Source: Temnopleurus reevesii (lineage: Eukaryota; Echinodermata; Echinoidea; Temnopleuroida; Temnopleuridae). From it: a stretch of DNA of 64,000 bases. The DNA is taken from contig BQKZ01000506.1 of NCBI GenBank assembly GCA_036244855.1, forward strand, positions 75,909 to 139,908, written 5' to 3'. Below are positions 46,318 through 58,710 of this stretch, piece after piece. Position 1 is the first letter of the stretch; each line of letters begins with the position of its first letter. The notes beneath the pieces were generated by a model. It was not told the origin of the DNA and did no database searches. It was given only the letters and a program-made list of their open reading frames with translations. The translations under genes were made by a program, and so were the position numbers.

Positions 46318-46497
46318 CCAACCTTTTGATTTTGCAGCTAGCTTTCTTCCTCTCCTGGAGACTTTCTCAAGCCTAATGACGTTGTTTGGATAACAGTGCT
46401 TAACAGACAGAGAGGAGTAAAACGCCAAACAATGTCATATGACTTGAGAAAGTCCTCAAGAGAGGACGAAAACTAGCCTTCAAAATCAAACGGTTGG
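46318..46497. mobile_element. 180-bp MITE just 3' of the C11orf98 homologue
   Basis: Left 'ccaaccttttgattttgcag' and right 'tcaaaatcaaacggttgg' are imperfect inverted repeats. Further in, 'gactttctcaag' pairs with 'cttgagaaagtc'. About 100 bp separate it from the stop codon at 46,595. Confidence 0.7.
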
Positions 46498-46594
46498 TAG
46501 AAGCTCTAAACGTAATTCTATTTTACAGCTCATTTTCTTTTATATTAAAGTCCATATCCGAGGAGTTGATATTTCTGACGAAAATGAAGACACT

Positions 46595-48501
46595 TCATGT
46601 TTCCATCTTCTCCTCCTCCTCATCATCATCATCATCTTGGGAAGCTTTCTTGGATTTGCGTTGTTTTGAAGACTTCTTAGTGGGTTTTGTCACGACTTCG
46701 ACTGCAAAGAAAAAGAAATTAGAAAAGATGATTATTCATTTTGGTAAAATTAACATGAATATCGTTTGAATGAGCCTTTTCATTGCTACTGCCTTTTGGA
46801 TATGTATGGTCTGAAATGTGATTTAATGTCCGCGTGTAAACATGCGCGAAATGTGGGGTAGGGACTTAAAAGGGTAAAAAGGTTGCTATAATTGTTGAGG
46901 GGTCACCAAATTTGAGCTGATGACATTTTCTACCCAAGGGCAGATCCAGGATTTTTCGGGCGGAATTTTAAAAAGAAGCTAAAAAATAAATGCAAAAGGT
47001 ATACCGGTCACCCCCCCCCCCCCCCCCCCCCACCCTGGATCAACCTATGGCCATCATCTTGAGAATCACTATCAGCAGTAGCAGCACTACCATCAACACC
47101 TCGTACTTTATAAAAAAAAAAAAACACATAACATAGAACAAATTACATGAATCAGAATAAAATAGATAAATTGACGTGTGTAAAAAAGAAAGACTAGCTG
47201 GAACGCCCTTTCAGAGGAATTAAAACGAATACCATTGTTCTTCCGAAGGGATCCATATACATATAATAAGCCGAACGAATGAAAGTTATGGTAATATATA
47301 GAGTCATAGTACTTTGGCCCTGATATAACAAGGTTTCAATATAAAGGGGTAATTTCTCTGGTCCAAACGACGTCGTTATAACGAGGTTAGACTGTACCAT
47401 TCGTTCACATCATAAGTGTCCGTCCTAATAAAAGAAGATTTTAATATACTTTACCTGCCATGGTATTCGCCTCTCGCTCCGCTATCATCCGGCCTTTGAT
47501 TAGCTTCCGTTTCTTCTTGGCAGACAGGACTACGTTTGCTCGCGGATTTTTCCTGCAAGGAAATATGATTTGGAGAAAAAAATGAAAATCATCACGAGCA
47601 TATTCATACACTCTCATATACAAAACAAACCTTTATCAATTTGTACACTTTCCCGTGTTTGGAACCTGGGGGTGTTTCACCAAGGTAAGGAAGACTTTGA
47701 GAAAGCGTTTACCAACAACTGGGATCAGTTTCTTGATTTCCGAGTGTTCTGCACAAGACCTGATAATAGTCGTTCAAAAATCTTTCTTTGTATTTAGTAA
47801 CTTGGTGAAACACCACTCTGTAAAGATTCCCTAAATTAATTGAATCTGTCACTTAGGAGCCCTTTAAGGTTCTTGACGACACGATGTAAAAAAAATATGT
47901 TTGATCTTCTTTTTCCCCTCAAGGGTTCTTGATACAGATGAAAGGTTAAACAAAATGCATATTTTATTCTCACAGTGTATATCTGTATCACAGGCCTAAT
48001 ATTGAAGCCCAAACTTGACTTTTGTACATGGTTATACCCGCATTTGTTACAATTTATATCATTATCATCATTTAAAACACCATTTGCGTCATCACTATCA
48101 TGACTATTGTAGACAAGAGCATTATTATTGTCAATTAGGAGGAAAATGAAACTAAGAAGTGAAAGCAAATATGACATATATGCATATTTAAACAAATCCT
48201 GTAAGTTTTGTCCAATTTCACACTGTTTCATACGAAACTACAGTGCTATTAAAAGGAATATTTTGCCAATGATTGTTATAAATCATTATAAAGACTAGTA
48301 GTAAAATTTCTCAACATATCATTTCGATGTGAAAAAAACCTCTTGCCTTTCTCACCTTAGAACTTTATTCATATGTTTGGTGACGATCTTTCCCTTCGCT
48401 GCCGATTCCTGCTCGTCTCTCCTCGCATCGAGCTTCCTTCTCATTGGCGGCCTTGACTGATTACATAATCTCTTCACCTTCTTGTGCTTGAAAGGCGGCC
48501 T
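46595..48501 (-). CDS. Homologue of human C11orf98 (5' end not found)
   Basis: Three exons join in phase: 48,501-48,356, 47,552-47,455 and 46,701-46,595, with introns GT-AG, giving 116 codons before the stop. The sequence is strongly basic. The middle exon reads PRANVVLSAKKKRKLIKGR, close to ARANITLSGKKRRKLL of human C11orf98; the junction TMAVEVVTKP resembles its TAMEVEAPSKP. The C-terminus is acidic, with six Asp and four Glu before KMET. Human C11orf98 is 123 aa, so only about ten N-terminal residues should be missing, presumably in a small upstream exon ending in phase 0 that I could not locate. Function is not established as far as I know; the basic composition and acidic tail are common in nucleolar proteins (inference). 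It lies head-to-head with the plus-strand AGPAT gene, 3.2 kb apart. Confidence 0.8.
47300..47398. mobile_element. Half of a TA-flanked 'aacgaggt' MITE
   Basis: Contains 'ataacgaggttagactgta', the right end of the element at 35,641-35,815, preceded by 'tataacaaggtttcaatat'. The left half is absent. Lies in intron 2 of the C11orf98 homologue, near its 5' end. Confidence 0.55.
47671..47814. mobile_element. MITE 'GGTGTTTCACCAAG' in an intron
   Basis: Inverted ends 'ggtgtttcaccaag' and 'cttggtgaaacacc'. Related to the nested element at 14,610-14,777. Lies in the intron between the first and second detected exons of the C11orf98 homologue. Confidence 0.75.
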
Positions 48502-48701
48502 CTGTGGCGGAGATAGAAACGAGTTTGATGATTATAAAGGATTCTTTAATATAATTAGATGTGTAATGGTGTTTTGATTTCACTGGAAAACAAAGGGTTA
48601 AACTGCAGGTTTACTAATAAATGCCCATTTTATACATTCTCTTTACACAAAGGTAACGAAAGCGCATCAGAAGTTTGCCCGACATAGCAACTAGTGATGT
48701 A

Positions 48702-48834
48702 AAGCCCCAGTCACATATAAGCCCGGGAGTAATACGCTTGAACACGACACTCGATTAGTTCACAGTTAACTGTCTGTGACCAAAGAGTCATGTTGAATCG
48801 TGTTCAATCGGGGCTTCTTTGTGACCGAGGCATA
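48702..48834. mobile_element. MITE inserted in a dispersed repeat
   Basis: Ends 'ccccagtcacatataagccc' and 'ggggcttctttgtgaccgag'. The sequence on both sides (48,660-48,700 and 48,835-48,950) forms one interrupted copy of the dispersed repeat also seen at 8,480-8,690. Confidence 0.7.
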
Positions 48835-48950
48835 CGCAAACTGGGTTCCAAGTATCGCAGTTCGATTGTTTGAGAAATACAACATAACTCTGTTTATTGG
48901 AAGGAAACATGCGTGAATTTAAATGAATTAGTAAACCTGCCTATTTTGAC

Positions 48951-51050
48951 AGCACCTTGCGCACAGTGGCGACGACATTTTGACAAAAGAATCGACACTT
49001 CATTACCTTTGATGCCTCCTTAAAATTATAAAGGATAATCCCCAGGGCCACGAACAAAATATAAATGAAAAGACAGCTCAGTAGAAAGCTTTGAAGAGGG
49101 CAGAAATCTGATGGGAAGCAATATTTCATATTTTTATTGGGCATGCTTAATTAATCTTCTATTTCTCAAAGCGTCTCTTAGTCTCATTTATTTCATTTGT
49201 TTTTATGCTTCTGCTTTTGTTTTATCGTTGTTTTAAAACTTTCTTTCGTTCACATTCCTTTATTATATTATGGGGGTTTTGTACTCGCTCTTCTTGCAGT
49301 GCACTAAGCTACTCTGACTATATACCGCTAATTCCAAATTGATATGGCCTGACACCAATATTTTAAGTAACCTTGTTTAACGACCACCCCATCAACCGTA
49401 ATAATAAGAGCAAAAAGTAATAAAAACAAAAACAAAATCAAATTAACAGTGAACAAAAACATCGTATAACCGCCTGCGATATAATCTATTCTCTCAAGTT
49501 TTTATATCTTTATTTGCCGTAGCGACAAAGGCATTTTAATCTGATCATTTTGTTGGCTTAATACCTGTTGGAACTTTGATAAAAATACGTTTGGATCTTA
49601 AGAAATTACTTAAATAAAATGTTCGCCCTTCCAATGTACTTTGATCATGCTGAACTCCATCAAACATGTACATTGTAGTCAAATATTAAACACACCTAAT
49701 TAGTAACTTTGTTACAGTTCAATGGCTGTTTAACACCAGGGACATGTGTTGTTGTTTTTTTTTGCATGGGATTTTTTTTTTCATAAGAGGAGAGCTACAT
49801 CCTGAAGAAACACAGTCAATTTTTAGTGATAGAAAAGGATCTCAGCTCATTGCAGGCATCTTTTGCGCATTATGCGGGCATAATTTTTATCATGAACAAA
49901 GTACTATAAATCTGCACTTAATATTGTAACTAATCGGTGATTTTTTTTTCGTTCTTCGCCTCAAAGGCATTATGGAGTGTATTGACACATAACTTTCATA
50001 TTTTTAATTTGCTATTAATGTATGCGTTCGTAGATAAACATTGAAGACTGCTGAAGCACCTGGGTCGGTTTGATTTCTTCATACAACGAATGATTCAACC
50101 TATTCAGATGTTATTTTATTTCTTCGCCTGAGGCCTCTACTAATTTTAGCGCTGTCGTGATTACTGCAGAAACCAACTTGGATCCTGCTATAGTGAATTA
50201 ACCCATTGACGACTGGAACAGCTCGTCCCTACACAAGATCTATGGAATTTACTGAATGCAGTATGCAATGGGTTAATAATTCCTATCGATTTGTGAATTT
50301 CATACGTCAACAGGGAAACATAATCCAAAATATGAAAAGCGATCACACACATGAATGTTCACTTTTTAATCAGCGATGATTGCTCCCGAGTGATATCTCA
50401 TTAACATAAAACGCCACATCACCAGCATTGAACTGTTGAAACCATATTAGACTTGCGCTGCTTAATTTGTCACACTGGAAAACCAAAATAAGACTAACTG
50501 CGACTAACAGGAGAGAACGCACTCCAGGCGGGCAAAACAAGCCAGGTTTTATATTTGTCAACGGAGTATGATGCATAACTGAGCAGCGGTATTTATCAAT
50601 ACGATGCTCGAATGAAAAAGAATGCTTTCTGCATTTTTGATTTGTTAGATATATCCATATTGCAATCATCTTCTCACCCGCGATATTGGTTGTTGAAGGC
50701 CTTAAAACCACGTATACAACCCTAAAACGTGGCTGCTTTTAAATCAAGGACAATTAAAAATATGCAAGCAGATCATAATACGGGAGCATATCGCAAATGC
50801 ACGTGGTAAACCGTGACCGTGATGCTGCGACATTATCGAAGCCAATCCCATCAGAAATTATAATGAGAAGGTATCATATTGATAATTGAGTTTTGATTTG
50901 ACAAGAGGACCTCAGCGCCATTCTGGTTATAAAATTTACTATAATTTTGCCACATGAGATGAGATTGGTTCATTCTTATCGTTTAAAGTATCTTCTCCCG
51001 AACATAAAGGATTAAGGCAGATTGTTAAACTAGGCATCCAACTACAAAGA
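48951..51050. other. Intergenic region between divergent genes
   Basis: Between the C11orf98 homologue (minus) and AGPAT (plus). It should contain the missing first exon of the former and both promoters, but none can be fixed from the sequence. No repeat of note beyond T-rich runs near 49,755. Confidence 0.4.
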
Positions 51051-51423
51051 CATCAGTTCCAAGGTGTGAACACTCATCGCATTATCTGCCATCACACGAC
51101 ATTGGGACGTAATCATCGGCTTGTGATCTGAAAGCATTCTGAGGTTTGAAGAATACAATCGTTGCTCCATAGTGGGTCCTCAAGGGTCCGGTGCTCACAT
51201 CTTGAAGTAGGTTACCTTCTCAGTGCGTAAGCACTTATCGCTCCATCCCTAATCATTCGAAATCGAGGCCCTAACCATCGGCTTTTGAGTCAAAAACCTT
51301 CTACAAGGAGCACTCCAATATCAAGAAGGCCACCTCCCCAGGGCGCAAACACTTCTCGCTCCATCCGTCATCATTCGACATCGCATCTATAACCATCCGA
51401 CATCGTGTCCGTAATCATCGACC

Positions 51424-51629
51424 ATGACGTGGGACGCAGAACACACCACAGATGGCGAGACCCTACAACTGGGTCCTGGCCCAGAAGGAACTTCCCACCA
51501 GTACAACCTCGCTCTCTGGACCATCGTCATTTTGTGTATTATAGGTGTCCTCACCAATAGGAAGCTACGGTTCTACCTCAAGTATCACTCCTTCGGGGGA
51601 ATATATTTCTTCTTTGGCATCATCAGCAT
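51424..51629 (+). pseudogene. Second, truncated copy of AGPAT exon 1
   Basis: Open frame from an ATG through two predicted membrane segments, about 6% different in nucleotides from the exon at 51,694. Coding changes cluster in the first membrane segment and loop (IVILCIIGVLTNRK versus IVLLCILGVFSNKK). It stops at the N at 51,630, without the last 42 bases of the exon or a donor. It may be the other allele or part of a tandem paralogue. Confidence 0.75.
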
Positions 51630-51630
51630 N
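51630..51630. other. Undetermined base (N) at a duplication joint
   Basis: Single N between the two exon 1 copies; the text after it restarts the leader repeat. Confidence 0.95.
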
Positions 51631-51693
51631 CAACGAATTAGCACTTATCGTTCCATCCGTCATCATTCGACACCGAGACCGTAATCATCGACC

Positions 51694-54600
51694 ATGACGT
51701 GGGACGCAGAACATACCACAGAAGGCGAGACCCTACAACTGGGTCCTGGCCCAGAAGGAACTTCCCACCAGTACAACCTCGCTCTCTGGACCATCGTCCT
51801 TTTGTGTATCTTAGGTGTCTTCAGCAACAAGAAGCTACGGTTCTACCTCAAATACCACTCCTTTGGGGGAATATATTTCTTCTTTGGCATCATCTGCATA
51901 CCCATCATGTTGTTCAACGCATGCGACCCCAAATCTACCAAGTATGTAAACGTTGCTAAGCCCCGGTCACATAGGACCCCGGAAGCAACACGATCCCCCC
52001 GACTCTTTGTTAATTCAGAGTTAACTGCCTCAGAACAACCATGACAACGAGTCGGGGTGAATCGTGTTGCTTCCGGGGTCCTATGTGACCGGGGCTTTAA
52101 TATGAGGTTCCAACTCATTATAATCACCCGTCATAGCAACAAGTACACTTCATTGAAATGCATATTGATTACCATACATTGTTACCGGTTTTAATAGGAC
52201 TGTCGTTGTGAAGGTGCACATTGTACAAATATATAAATATTATAGATATCAGAACTTGTTTTCCCCTGAAGAAGGAGGCAGGTGCCCCAAAAAATTTGGG
52301 ACGTAATTAAAATAAAATTATTGGCTTAATAATGCATACCGCCTTTTATCATATGTTATATATCATACGATATATAAATACATTCAATGCTAGCATATGT
52401 ATCGGAGTAATTTTGTGAAATAAATAAATTGAACTGCCTTCGCACGAAATAAATTTGTTGCAAATTCGTTATGGTTTGAAAATGACCATCGTGTGTTTAA
52501 CGTAAAATACTTGACCCATTAAGCCTATATTGTTTGTGACGGTTTGTCTTACGCAGCAAAAACGTATGGCAAACATCTAAAACGTTTTATCATGGAGAAA
52601 ATCCATAACGAGAACGTCCAGTTCTATATTGGCCATTCAAAACCGATATCATATTAGAATCAAAAGCACGCATACGAGTGAAATATTAACCAAACGATTA
52701 AAAGCATAGCAAGACGTATTGTACAACGATGAATGCAATCTACTCGATAGCCGTTCAATACAGTTACTCACGGACTGAGAGGACTTATGAATATGTATTA
52801 TGTTAATGTTGGGGGAAGTTTTGAAAGCTGAAATGATTAATAAACATTTTAATTTTCTCTCTCCCGAGAGCGGGCGCTATGTCAATCATATCCAAAAGCA
52901 TGGAAACTCTTCAATTTCACGGTGCTTATGGTCGAGATAATACGGTATATACCGTCAAGGGTCATTATAGGCTATGGGCAAATGGGATGTAACATATCAA
53001 AACTCATGTCATCATCATCATCATCATCACTTTGATAATATTTTGGTAATTTCTTGCAGAGTCCCGCGATTACTTGTTCGGCGAGTCCAGAGTCCTTTAT
53101 TCGGCGTCAGGGCCAAAGTTAGTCACCAGGAGAGGTATCCAGATGGTCCATGCGTGATTGTCTGTAACCATCAAAGCTCTCTAGATGCTATAGGTAAGTC
53201 TAAATAATGATGCAACAGCTTCAGCATAATTCTGTTGAAACTTGGAAACTACTATGAAGAGCAAAGAAGAGAAGGCTTGCGGAACTATATTAGCCAGATT
53301 TTGCATCCCTGGTCCTTTGCGCCATATGATTCGTACAAAAACTTGACATTAAAAACTTTGATTGCTGTAATATCTGGATATTCCATTTCCCTGCAAATAG
53401 CGCACATGAGAAAGAGAAAAAAATGTGGGATTAGAAAATGTGCTTTGTATCAATTCATATTTTGAGCTCTAAATCTTGACATAGATATCGAAATGATCAC
53501 ACACATCTAAACGTATTTTGAGGTTACCGGTACTTGGCATTGTTAAACACTGCCTTTAAAATTCACAAGTGAGATGATAAAGTCTTTTTTGGTGTCATGT
53601 AAAAGACCGAACTAAATGAGCGATTATTCCTCTCTCTATCATCATATCAACAGGTATAATGGAGTGTTGGCCGTCGAAATGCGTAATTCTAATGAAGAAA
53701 ATGCTCAAATATGCTGGACCCTTTGGCTTGGGCGCCATTTTAGCGGGTTCAATCTTCGTGGACAGGAAAAACAACCGTAGTGCCAAAGATACACTCAAAC
53801 AGGCAGTGGAGATCGTCCAAACCAAAGGTGTAAGTTTCATATAGACACAATGCAAAAACTAAGGTGTTAAATTCAACACCGATTGTTATATGTGTAACAT
53901 GAGAAAAGTGTTGGAATATCACTAACATAGATTCCAATAATGTATTCTTTTTAAATATCCTATTTTATACTCCGGTATGAGATCACAATCAATATAATTC
54001 ATCTATCTGGTGTGCGCAAAATTGTAGCTATAAGTCGGTATGAATGTACACGTTGGTTTTCATGATAAAATCAGAGAGAAAATGGTGCTGCATCATAAAC
54101 AAGAATGTAATTTGTGGTAACTTTACAATTACAACATAACGACATATTCTTATACGCCCGAAGAGTTACAACAAATTTCAGATATCCTTGTACGAAATGA
54201 AATATAGCATCATCATAAGAGATGGCGCTATTTGAATTTTTAGTTTACTGTCACAGTAACGACACTGTCACACGTTATCATGTTATTAAAAAAAAGTCAA
54301 ATCAATCTGTCTGACATATGTTAATACATTTGTAAATTGGTGGAAAAGAACAACAAAGAATACAACAATTATAAAGAAGTTATGCAGGAACTATCAGCAA
54401 TTGAATAAAGTGTACCACTGACGCTGCCCCTGCACAGTATTCCTATGTAGGACATTATTTAGAATTTTAAAACAAATTTGAGCACTAAATGTTGATTTTT
54501 AAAAATGGCATTTTCAGAGCTGAGTTTATGTACACCATCAACCATTTAGCTATAGCATTAAAGATCCAGAAGTCGGGGTTTTTTTTCAAAACCGAACCCA

Positions 54601-57600
54601 TGTTATATGATGGGGTCACATTAATTCGTATAGTATTTCTAGAGCATTTTAGATCGTGGTAATTAGCAAAATATATCTCTTAAAATACAAAATTATTTTC
54701 TAAAATCTTGGCACGAAATGAATCTAGACATTTTAGGCTTCAAATATTTCTAAAAATAAAATCAATTCACGAAAGAATCACGGAGATATCGCTGTATCAA
54801 AATACAGTTGACGAAAAAATGGCAAAATTTGTCAACAAACTGTGTCATATTAATTTGTACACCCCGTTTTGCACAAAATTTACCGTTAAATTGGTTCCAT
54901 CTAAGATGCAAAAATTACAGCAGTTTGACCAAAGAATATCAAGGAATCGAATGGTATGACTGCTAACTTACAAATTTGATGATTTCTGTTCGAAAATTGG
55001 AAGGATTCAGATCAGTGTCCAAAGACCCGTGTTTTCCTGCAAATGCAATCAAATCTGCCAATCTTTTGGCAATATTTTCATTGTTTTTGGTCCTTTTGCT
55101 AAGAAAATTTCCAGTTTATGAAAATAAACATCCCTCTTTATGATGGTGATGTCGGATTTGTAATATTTCATCGATGTTGTAGAAATTCATGTGATGTACG
55201 AATTAATATGATGGGCGAATTAATGTGACAGGACCATACAATGTCTTTAACCTGTCAAATATTTATCCCCAATAGTACCGAGTGTTCATATTTCCAGAGG
55301 GGACAAGGAAACTATCGAGTGAGAAGTCGACGGATCAGCCAGAGGTTTCGGAACCCATGTTGCCTTTTAAAAAGGGTGCTTTCAACCTCGCCATTCTTGC
55401 ACAGGTAAAAACATTACTATTTTTCAATATAATCACTTGCAAGGAAAATAACGACGTGATTGAAAATGATGAAAGAAAATATGAATTTAAAATATGACAA
55501 TTGAGAAAGAAATTAAGAAAAAGAAATTAACAAAAAGGGAAGCAGCATTAATTACACTGGTCAACAGCAAATTTGTTGTCTGTGATTTTTCAGCTGATTT
55601 ATGGTAAATCTGAGGTTGCTGAATCCAAAAATCACATTGGTTTTGCTCAATCAGGTCAAGTTTCCGAGCTATCCCCACATGTTGTTTTTTATGTTTTGTA
55701 CACTTGAATGCATGCGTGGAGCACTTTTAAATGGTTTGGTGGGCTGAAATGTCATGGAAATATGATATTTTTGTTAGAAATAATTATACTAATGGCAATA
55801 AATATTCAGGTCCAATATTTTCTGGTAATTATGTTGAAAATCCCTCAGTTTGAAGCTGTGAAACCTTAAAATCCTCAACAAATTGGATGGGGCAAAGTAT
55901 AAAGTTATTGGACAAAAACTGAGCTGGACGACCAGCCAAAATACTTATTTTTCAACATAAGAATATGAATTAGAGAAACAAAACAAAAGAAGTTTGAGGA
56001 AAAACAAACAGAATTTGTGAAAATTATGAATTTTTAATTAAAAAATGATGAAAATAATAAACACCATTATAGACCAATTGGCAACTTCCGTGACAGCTTT
56101 TATTACCAGAAGTACCATGTTATCATGTTTATATAAGAAAATTGTGAATATATATGTTTATATTTATGACAATCTATTAATTGAAATGATAAAATCTTAT
56201 GAAACTCAATTGTTTTAGTACATGAAATATTATTCAGTTTCATAAAAATGGAAATATTAAAATTTGTGTTAAATTTCTTTAAAAATCTGAAAATCTGAGT
56301 TTTTTTTAATTATAGGTATTTATTCTCATCCATGGATAAAGGATAAATGGTAAACGAGCCATTATCTTATCACCAGTGTTACCAAATGCGGATATTTGTA
56401 TAGTGATTTTGGTATTATTTTCATCACCTTTTATATTATTAAAAATTCTGCATTTTCTCTTTCCCTCTCAAATTTTCCTTAAACTTTTGGGGTCTTTTTT
56501 TACTAGATTTATGTGCTGCTGTTCATAAATAAATATTTTGGCTGGTCTTACCCTTTAATTTTGAAAAAATAACCATATGAGTTCCTCATCCGAATTTTTT
56601 TATAGGATTCTGAGGTTTCATGGCTTCAAACTGAGCCATTTTCAGCAAAATTACCCATTATTATATGACTTTAATATTTCTTCCTATCAGTATAATCATT
56701 TCGAACCAAAATATTCATCTGCCATGTCATTTTATTCCATCAACCTCTTCCAAAAGGGATCTACACATGTGTACATGTGAACAAAACGTAAAAAACAACA
56801 TGTGGGGATAGCTCGAAAACTTGACCTGATTGGACAAAACCGATGTGTTTTTTTGGATTCAGCGCATCAGATTCACCCTAAATCAGCTAAATAATCGCAG
56901 ACAACTTTCAAAAAGTAAAATTTTGTTGACCAGTGTTATTAAAAGAGAAGGAAGCCGCCTCTGCACATTGTTAGAGGTAAAATAGAATTATAGTTACTGA
57001 GGCTAGAGATTTCTTTTTTTTTCATTTAGAATAAATGACAAAATAGCAGCAAGGAACAAACCAAATGTTCATCCCAGCAAATGACTTGTAATCTTAAAAA
57101 TCAAATAGTTTGGAATTATTTCATGACAACATCCATTTATTATAAAATACGATCCTTCCTATGGATATCCGATAATAGCGATCGTTGGGGAATACCCTTA
57201 CCTAAAACGTAGACATTTCTTCATTCGCATGCTTGGGAATTAATTGAATTAAATGGTCGTTTTAATTCACATTTTATTTGTATTTGTTGTCCACAACAGG
57301 TGCCCATCGTTCCTGTTGTATTTTCGTCTCAGAAGCATCTGATAGATTTCAACGAATATAAATTCATTTCAGGTAATAACATCCAATATTTCCTCATTCA
57401 ACCAAGGGAAGCCACTACACTTATTATGACAAATTGCTTTCCGAGTATATATTCTGGGACTTGAAAAAAAAGAAGAGTGGTCTTAAGTTAGGGGATTCAA
57501 ATGGAGTTAATTTCAGGCAACCATGTTTCTCCATGTTAAAGTCATGTATTAAAAATTGTGAAAGTTTGGAGTTACAGCCTATATGCACATGAACATAATT

Positions 57601-58248
57601 TATATCATATTATAAGGACATTTTCGAGAAAATTCACATCGAAAGACTTGGGCTAGAAAAATCGTTAAATCTCATCGCTTTCTGGTTTCGGCAATTTGAA
57701 ATCAGATCTACATAAGTGATTGCAAAAAGGTCCCTCCGTTCCAATTTAGTCCAAATTTACGTCATCGGGGTCATTGGATCTAGTGACTCCTTATACAAAA
57801 CATAGCTGCAAGATGCATTCACAGCACAGTGGGATAATTATGGTCAAAATGAGGCATTTCAAAACGAGAATATGGGGAAGTTTATCGTGAACATCACAGT
57901 TTTAACAGAAATTTGTGGCTGGGCTGAAGCTTGAGCCTTCAGCAAAAATTCTTACATTTTCATGTACAAACGACTGTCGAGAAAGGATCTTCCATGAACA
58001 TACATTACATTCCATAAAATATTTGGTAATTATAAAAAATCATTTTTCTAACGAATCCCTAAAATATTTCTTTTGTCTCGATTAAAGGTGAATACACCGG
58101 GAGAGTGCTACACCCTATTCCAACGAAGGGACTTACTCTAGATGACGTCGTCGATCTGAGTGAGAAAGTTCGCGCCAAAATGATCGAATGCTTCCATGAA
58201 CTCGAGCAAAACAGAATCAATAAGAAAAACAACAATTCACTAGAGTAA
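51694..58248 (+). CDS. 1-acyl-sn-glycerol-3-phosphate acyltransferase
   Basis: Six exons join in phase to 306 aa: 51,694-51,941; 53,060-53,193; 53,654-53,829; 55,276-55,404; 57,300-57,372; 58,088-58,248, all introns GT-AG. The family converts lysophosphatidic acid plus acyl-CoA to phosphatidic acid in the ER membrane, a step of glycerolipid synthesis. Two membrane segments are predicted at about 28-43 and 58-75. Catalytic motif NHQSSLD lies at 119-125 (His120 and Asp125 of HX4D), the IFVDRK block at 161-166, substrate motif FPEGTR at 192-197, and VPIVPVVF at 230-237. Order and spacing match AGPAT1/2 (human 278-283 aa); the extra length is an N-terminal extension and a Ser/Glu-rich insert after FPEGTR. 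It is closest to the AGPAT1/2 class by motif, but I cannot tell which. A start at 51,694 gives a membrane-anchored protein. Exon 6 has two extra copies downstream. Confidence 0.92.
51957..52099. mobile_element. 143-bp MITE in AGPAT intron 1, best-preserved copy
   Basis: Near-perfect inverted repeat of about 38 bp: left begins 'taagccccggtcacatagga', right ends 'tcctatgtgaccggggctt'. It starts only 15 bp after the exon 1 donor. Confidence 0.85.
54610..55235. mobile_element. Possible transposon remnant in AGPAT intron 3
   Basis: 'gtcacattaattcg' near 54,615 recurs inverted as 'cgaattaatgtgac' near 55,217. The interior is not obviously palindromic. Weak evidence. Confidence 0.3.
55555..56935. 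mobile_element. 1.38-kb fold-back transposon, second copy, AGPAT intron 4
   Basis: Same element as 6,161-7,527: ends CACTGGTCAACA and TGTTGACCAGTG, flanked by TTA at 55,552-55,554 and 56,936-56,938. The copies are roughly 95% alike by eye. No transposase. Confidence 0.8.
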
Positions 58249-58318
58249 TTTCACGCTATCGACGTGTAAACTGACGCCAAAGCTCAAGTTCCATTATCAA
58301 AACGAACGGATTTTTCAA

Positions 58319-58710
58319 AGGAACTATCTCTAGATGACGTCATCGATCTTAGTGAGAAAGTTCGCGCCAAAATGATTGACTGTTTCCACGAACTCGAGCA
58401 AAACAGACTCAACGAGAATAAGGACAGTTGATCAAAGTAATTTCACGCTATCGACGTGTAAAATGACACCAAAACTCAAGTTCCATTATCATGACGAATT
58501 GATTTTTTTCGAAGGGACTAACTCTAGATGACTTCATCGATCTGAGTGAGAAAGTTCACGCTAAAATGATCGACTGCTTCCACGAACTCGAGCAAAACAG
58601 ACTCAACGATAATAAGGACAGTTGATCAAAGTAATTTCACAATATTGACGCGTAAAATGACGCAAGAGCTCAAGTTCCATCATTACGACGAACAGAATTC
58701 TACAAATCAA
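58319..58710 (+). pseudogene. Two tandem copies of the AGPAT last-exon end
   Basis: Units of about 195 bp starting near 58,319 and 58,514 repeat the end of exon 6 and the start of the 3' UTR. Both keep an open frame for LDD-IDLSEKV-AKMIDCFHE and a shared end LEQNRLN-NKDS plus TGA. The functional exon ends differently (QNRINKKNNNSLE). Neither is joined in frame to exon 6, so they probably lie in the 3' UTR. Confidence 0.85.

Larger units (their letters stand above)
51051..51693 (+). repeat. AGPAT leader region built of degenerate repeats
   Basis: A motif like 'ctccatccgtcatcattcga' followed by 'gtaatcatcg' recurs at about 51,075-51,120 (diverged), 51,241-51,280, 51,361-51,423 and 51,651-51,693. 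The last two copies each end directly at an ATG of AGPAT exon 1. This is the presumed 5' UTR. Confidence 0.65.

Noticed and set aside
48941..49144. Candidate first exon of the C11orf98 homologue (minus ORF ending in a GTAATG donor)
   Set aside because: Its hydrophobic 50-residue sequence does not resemble the short polar N-terminus expected from the human protein.
58319..58710. AGPAT exon 6 copies as functional alternative last exons
   Set aside because: Using the AG just before either unit would put the exon 5 junction out of frame; kept as UTR duplicates.
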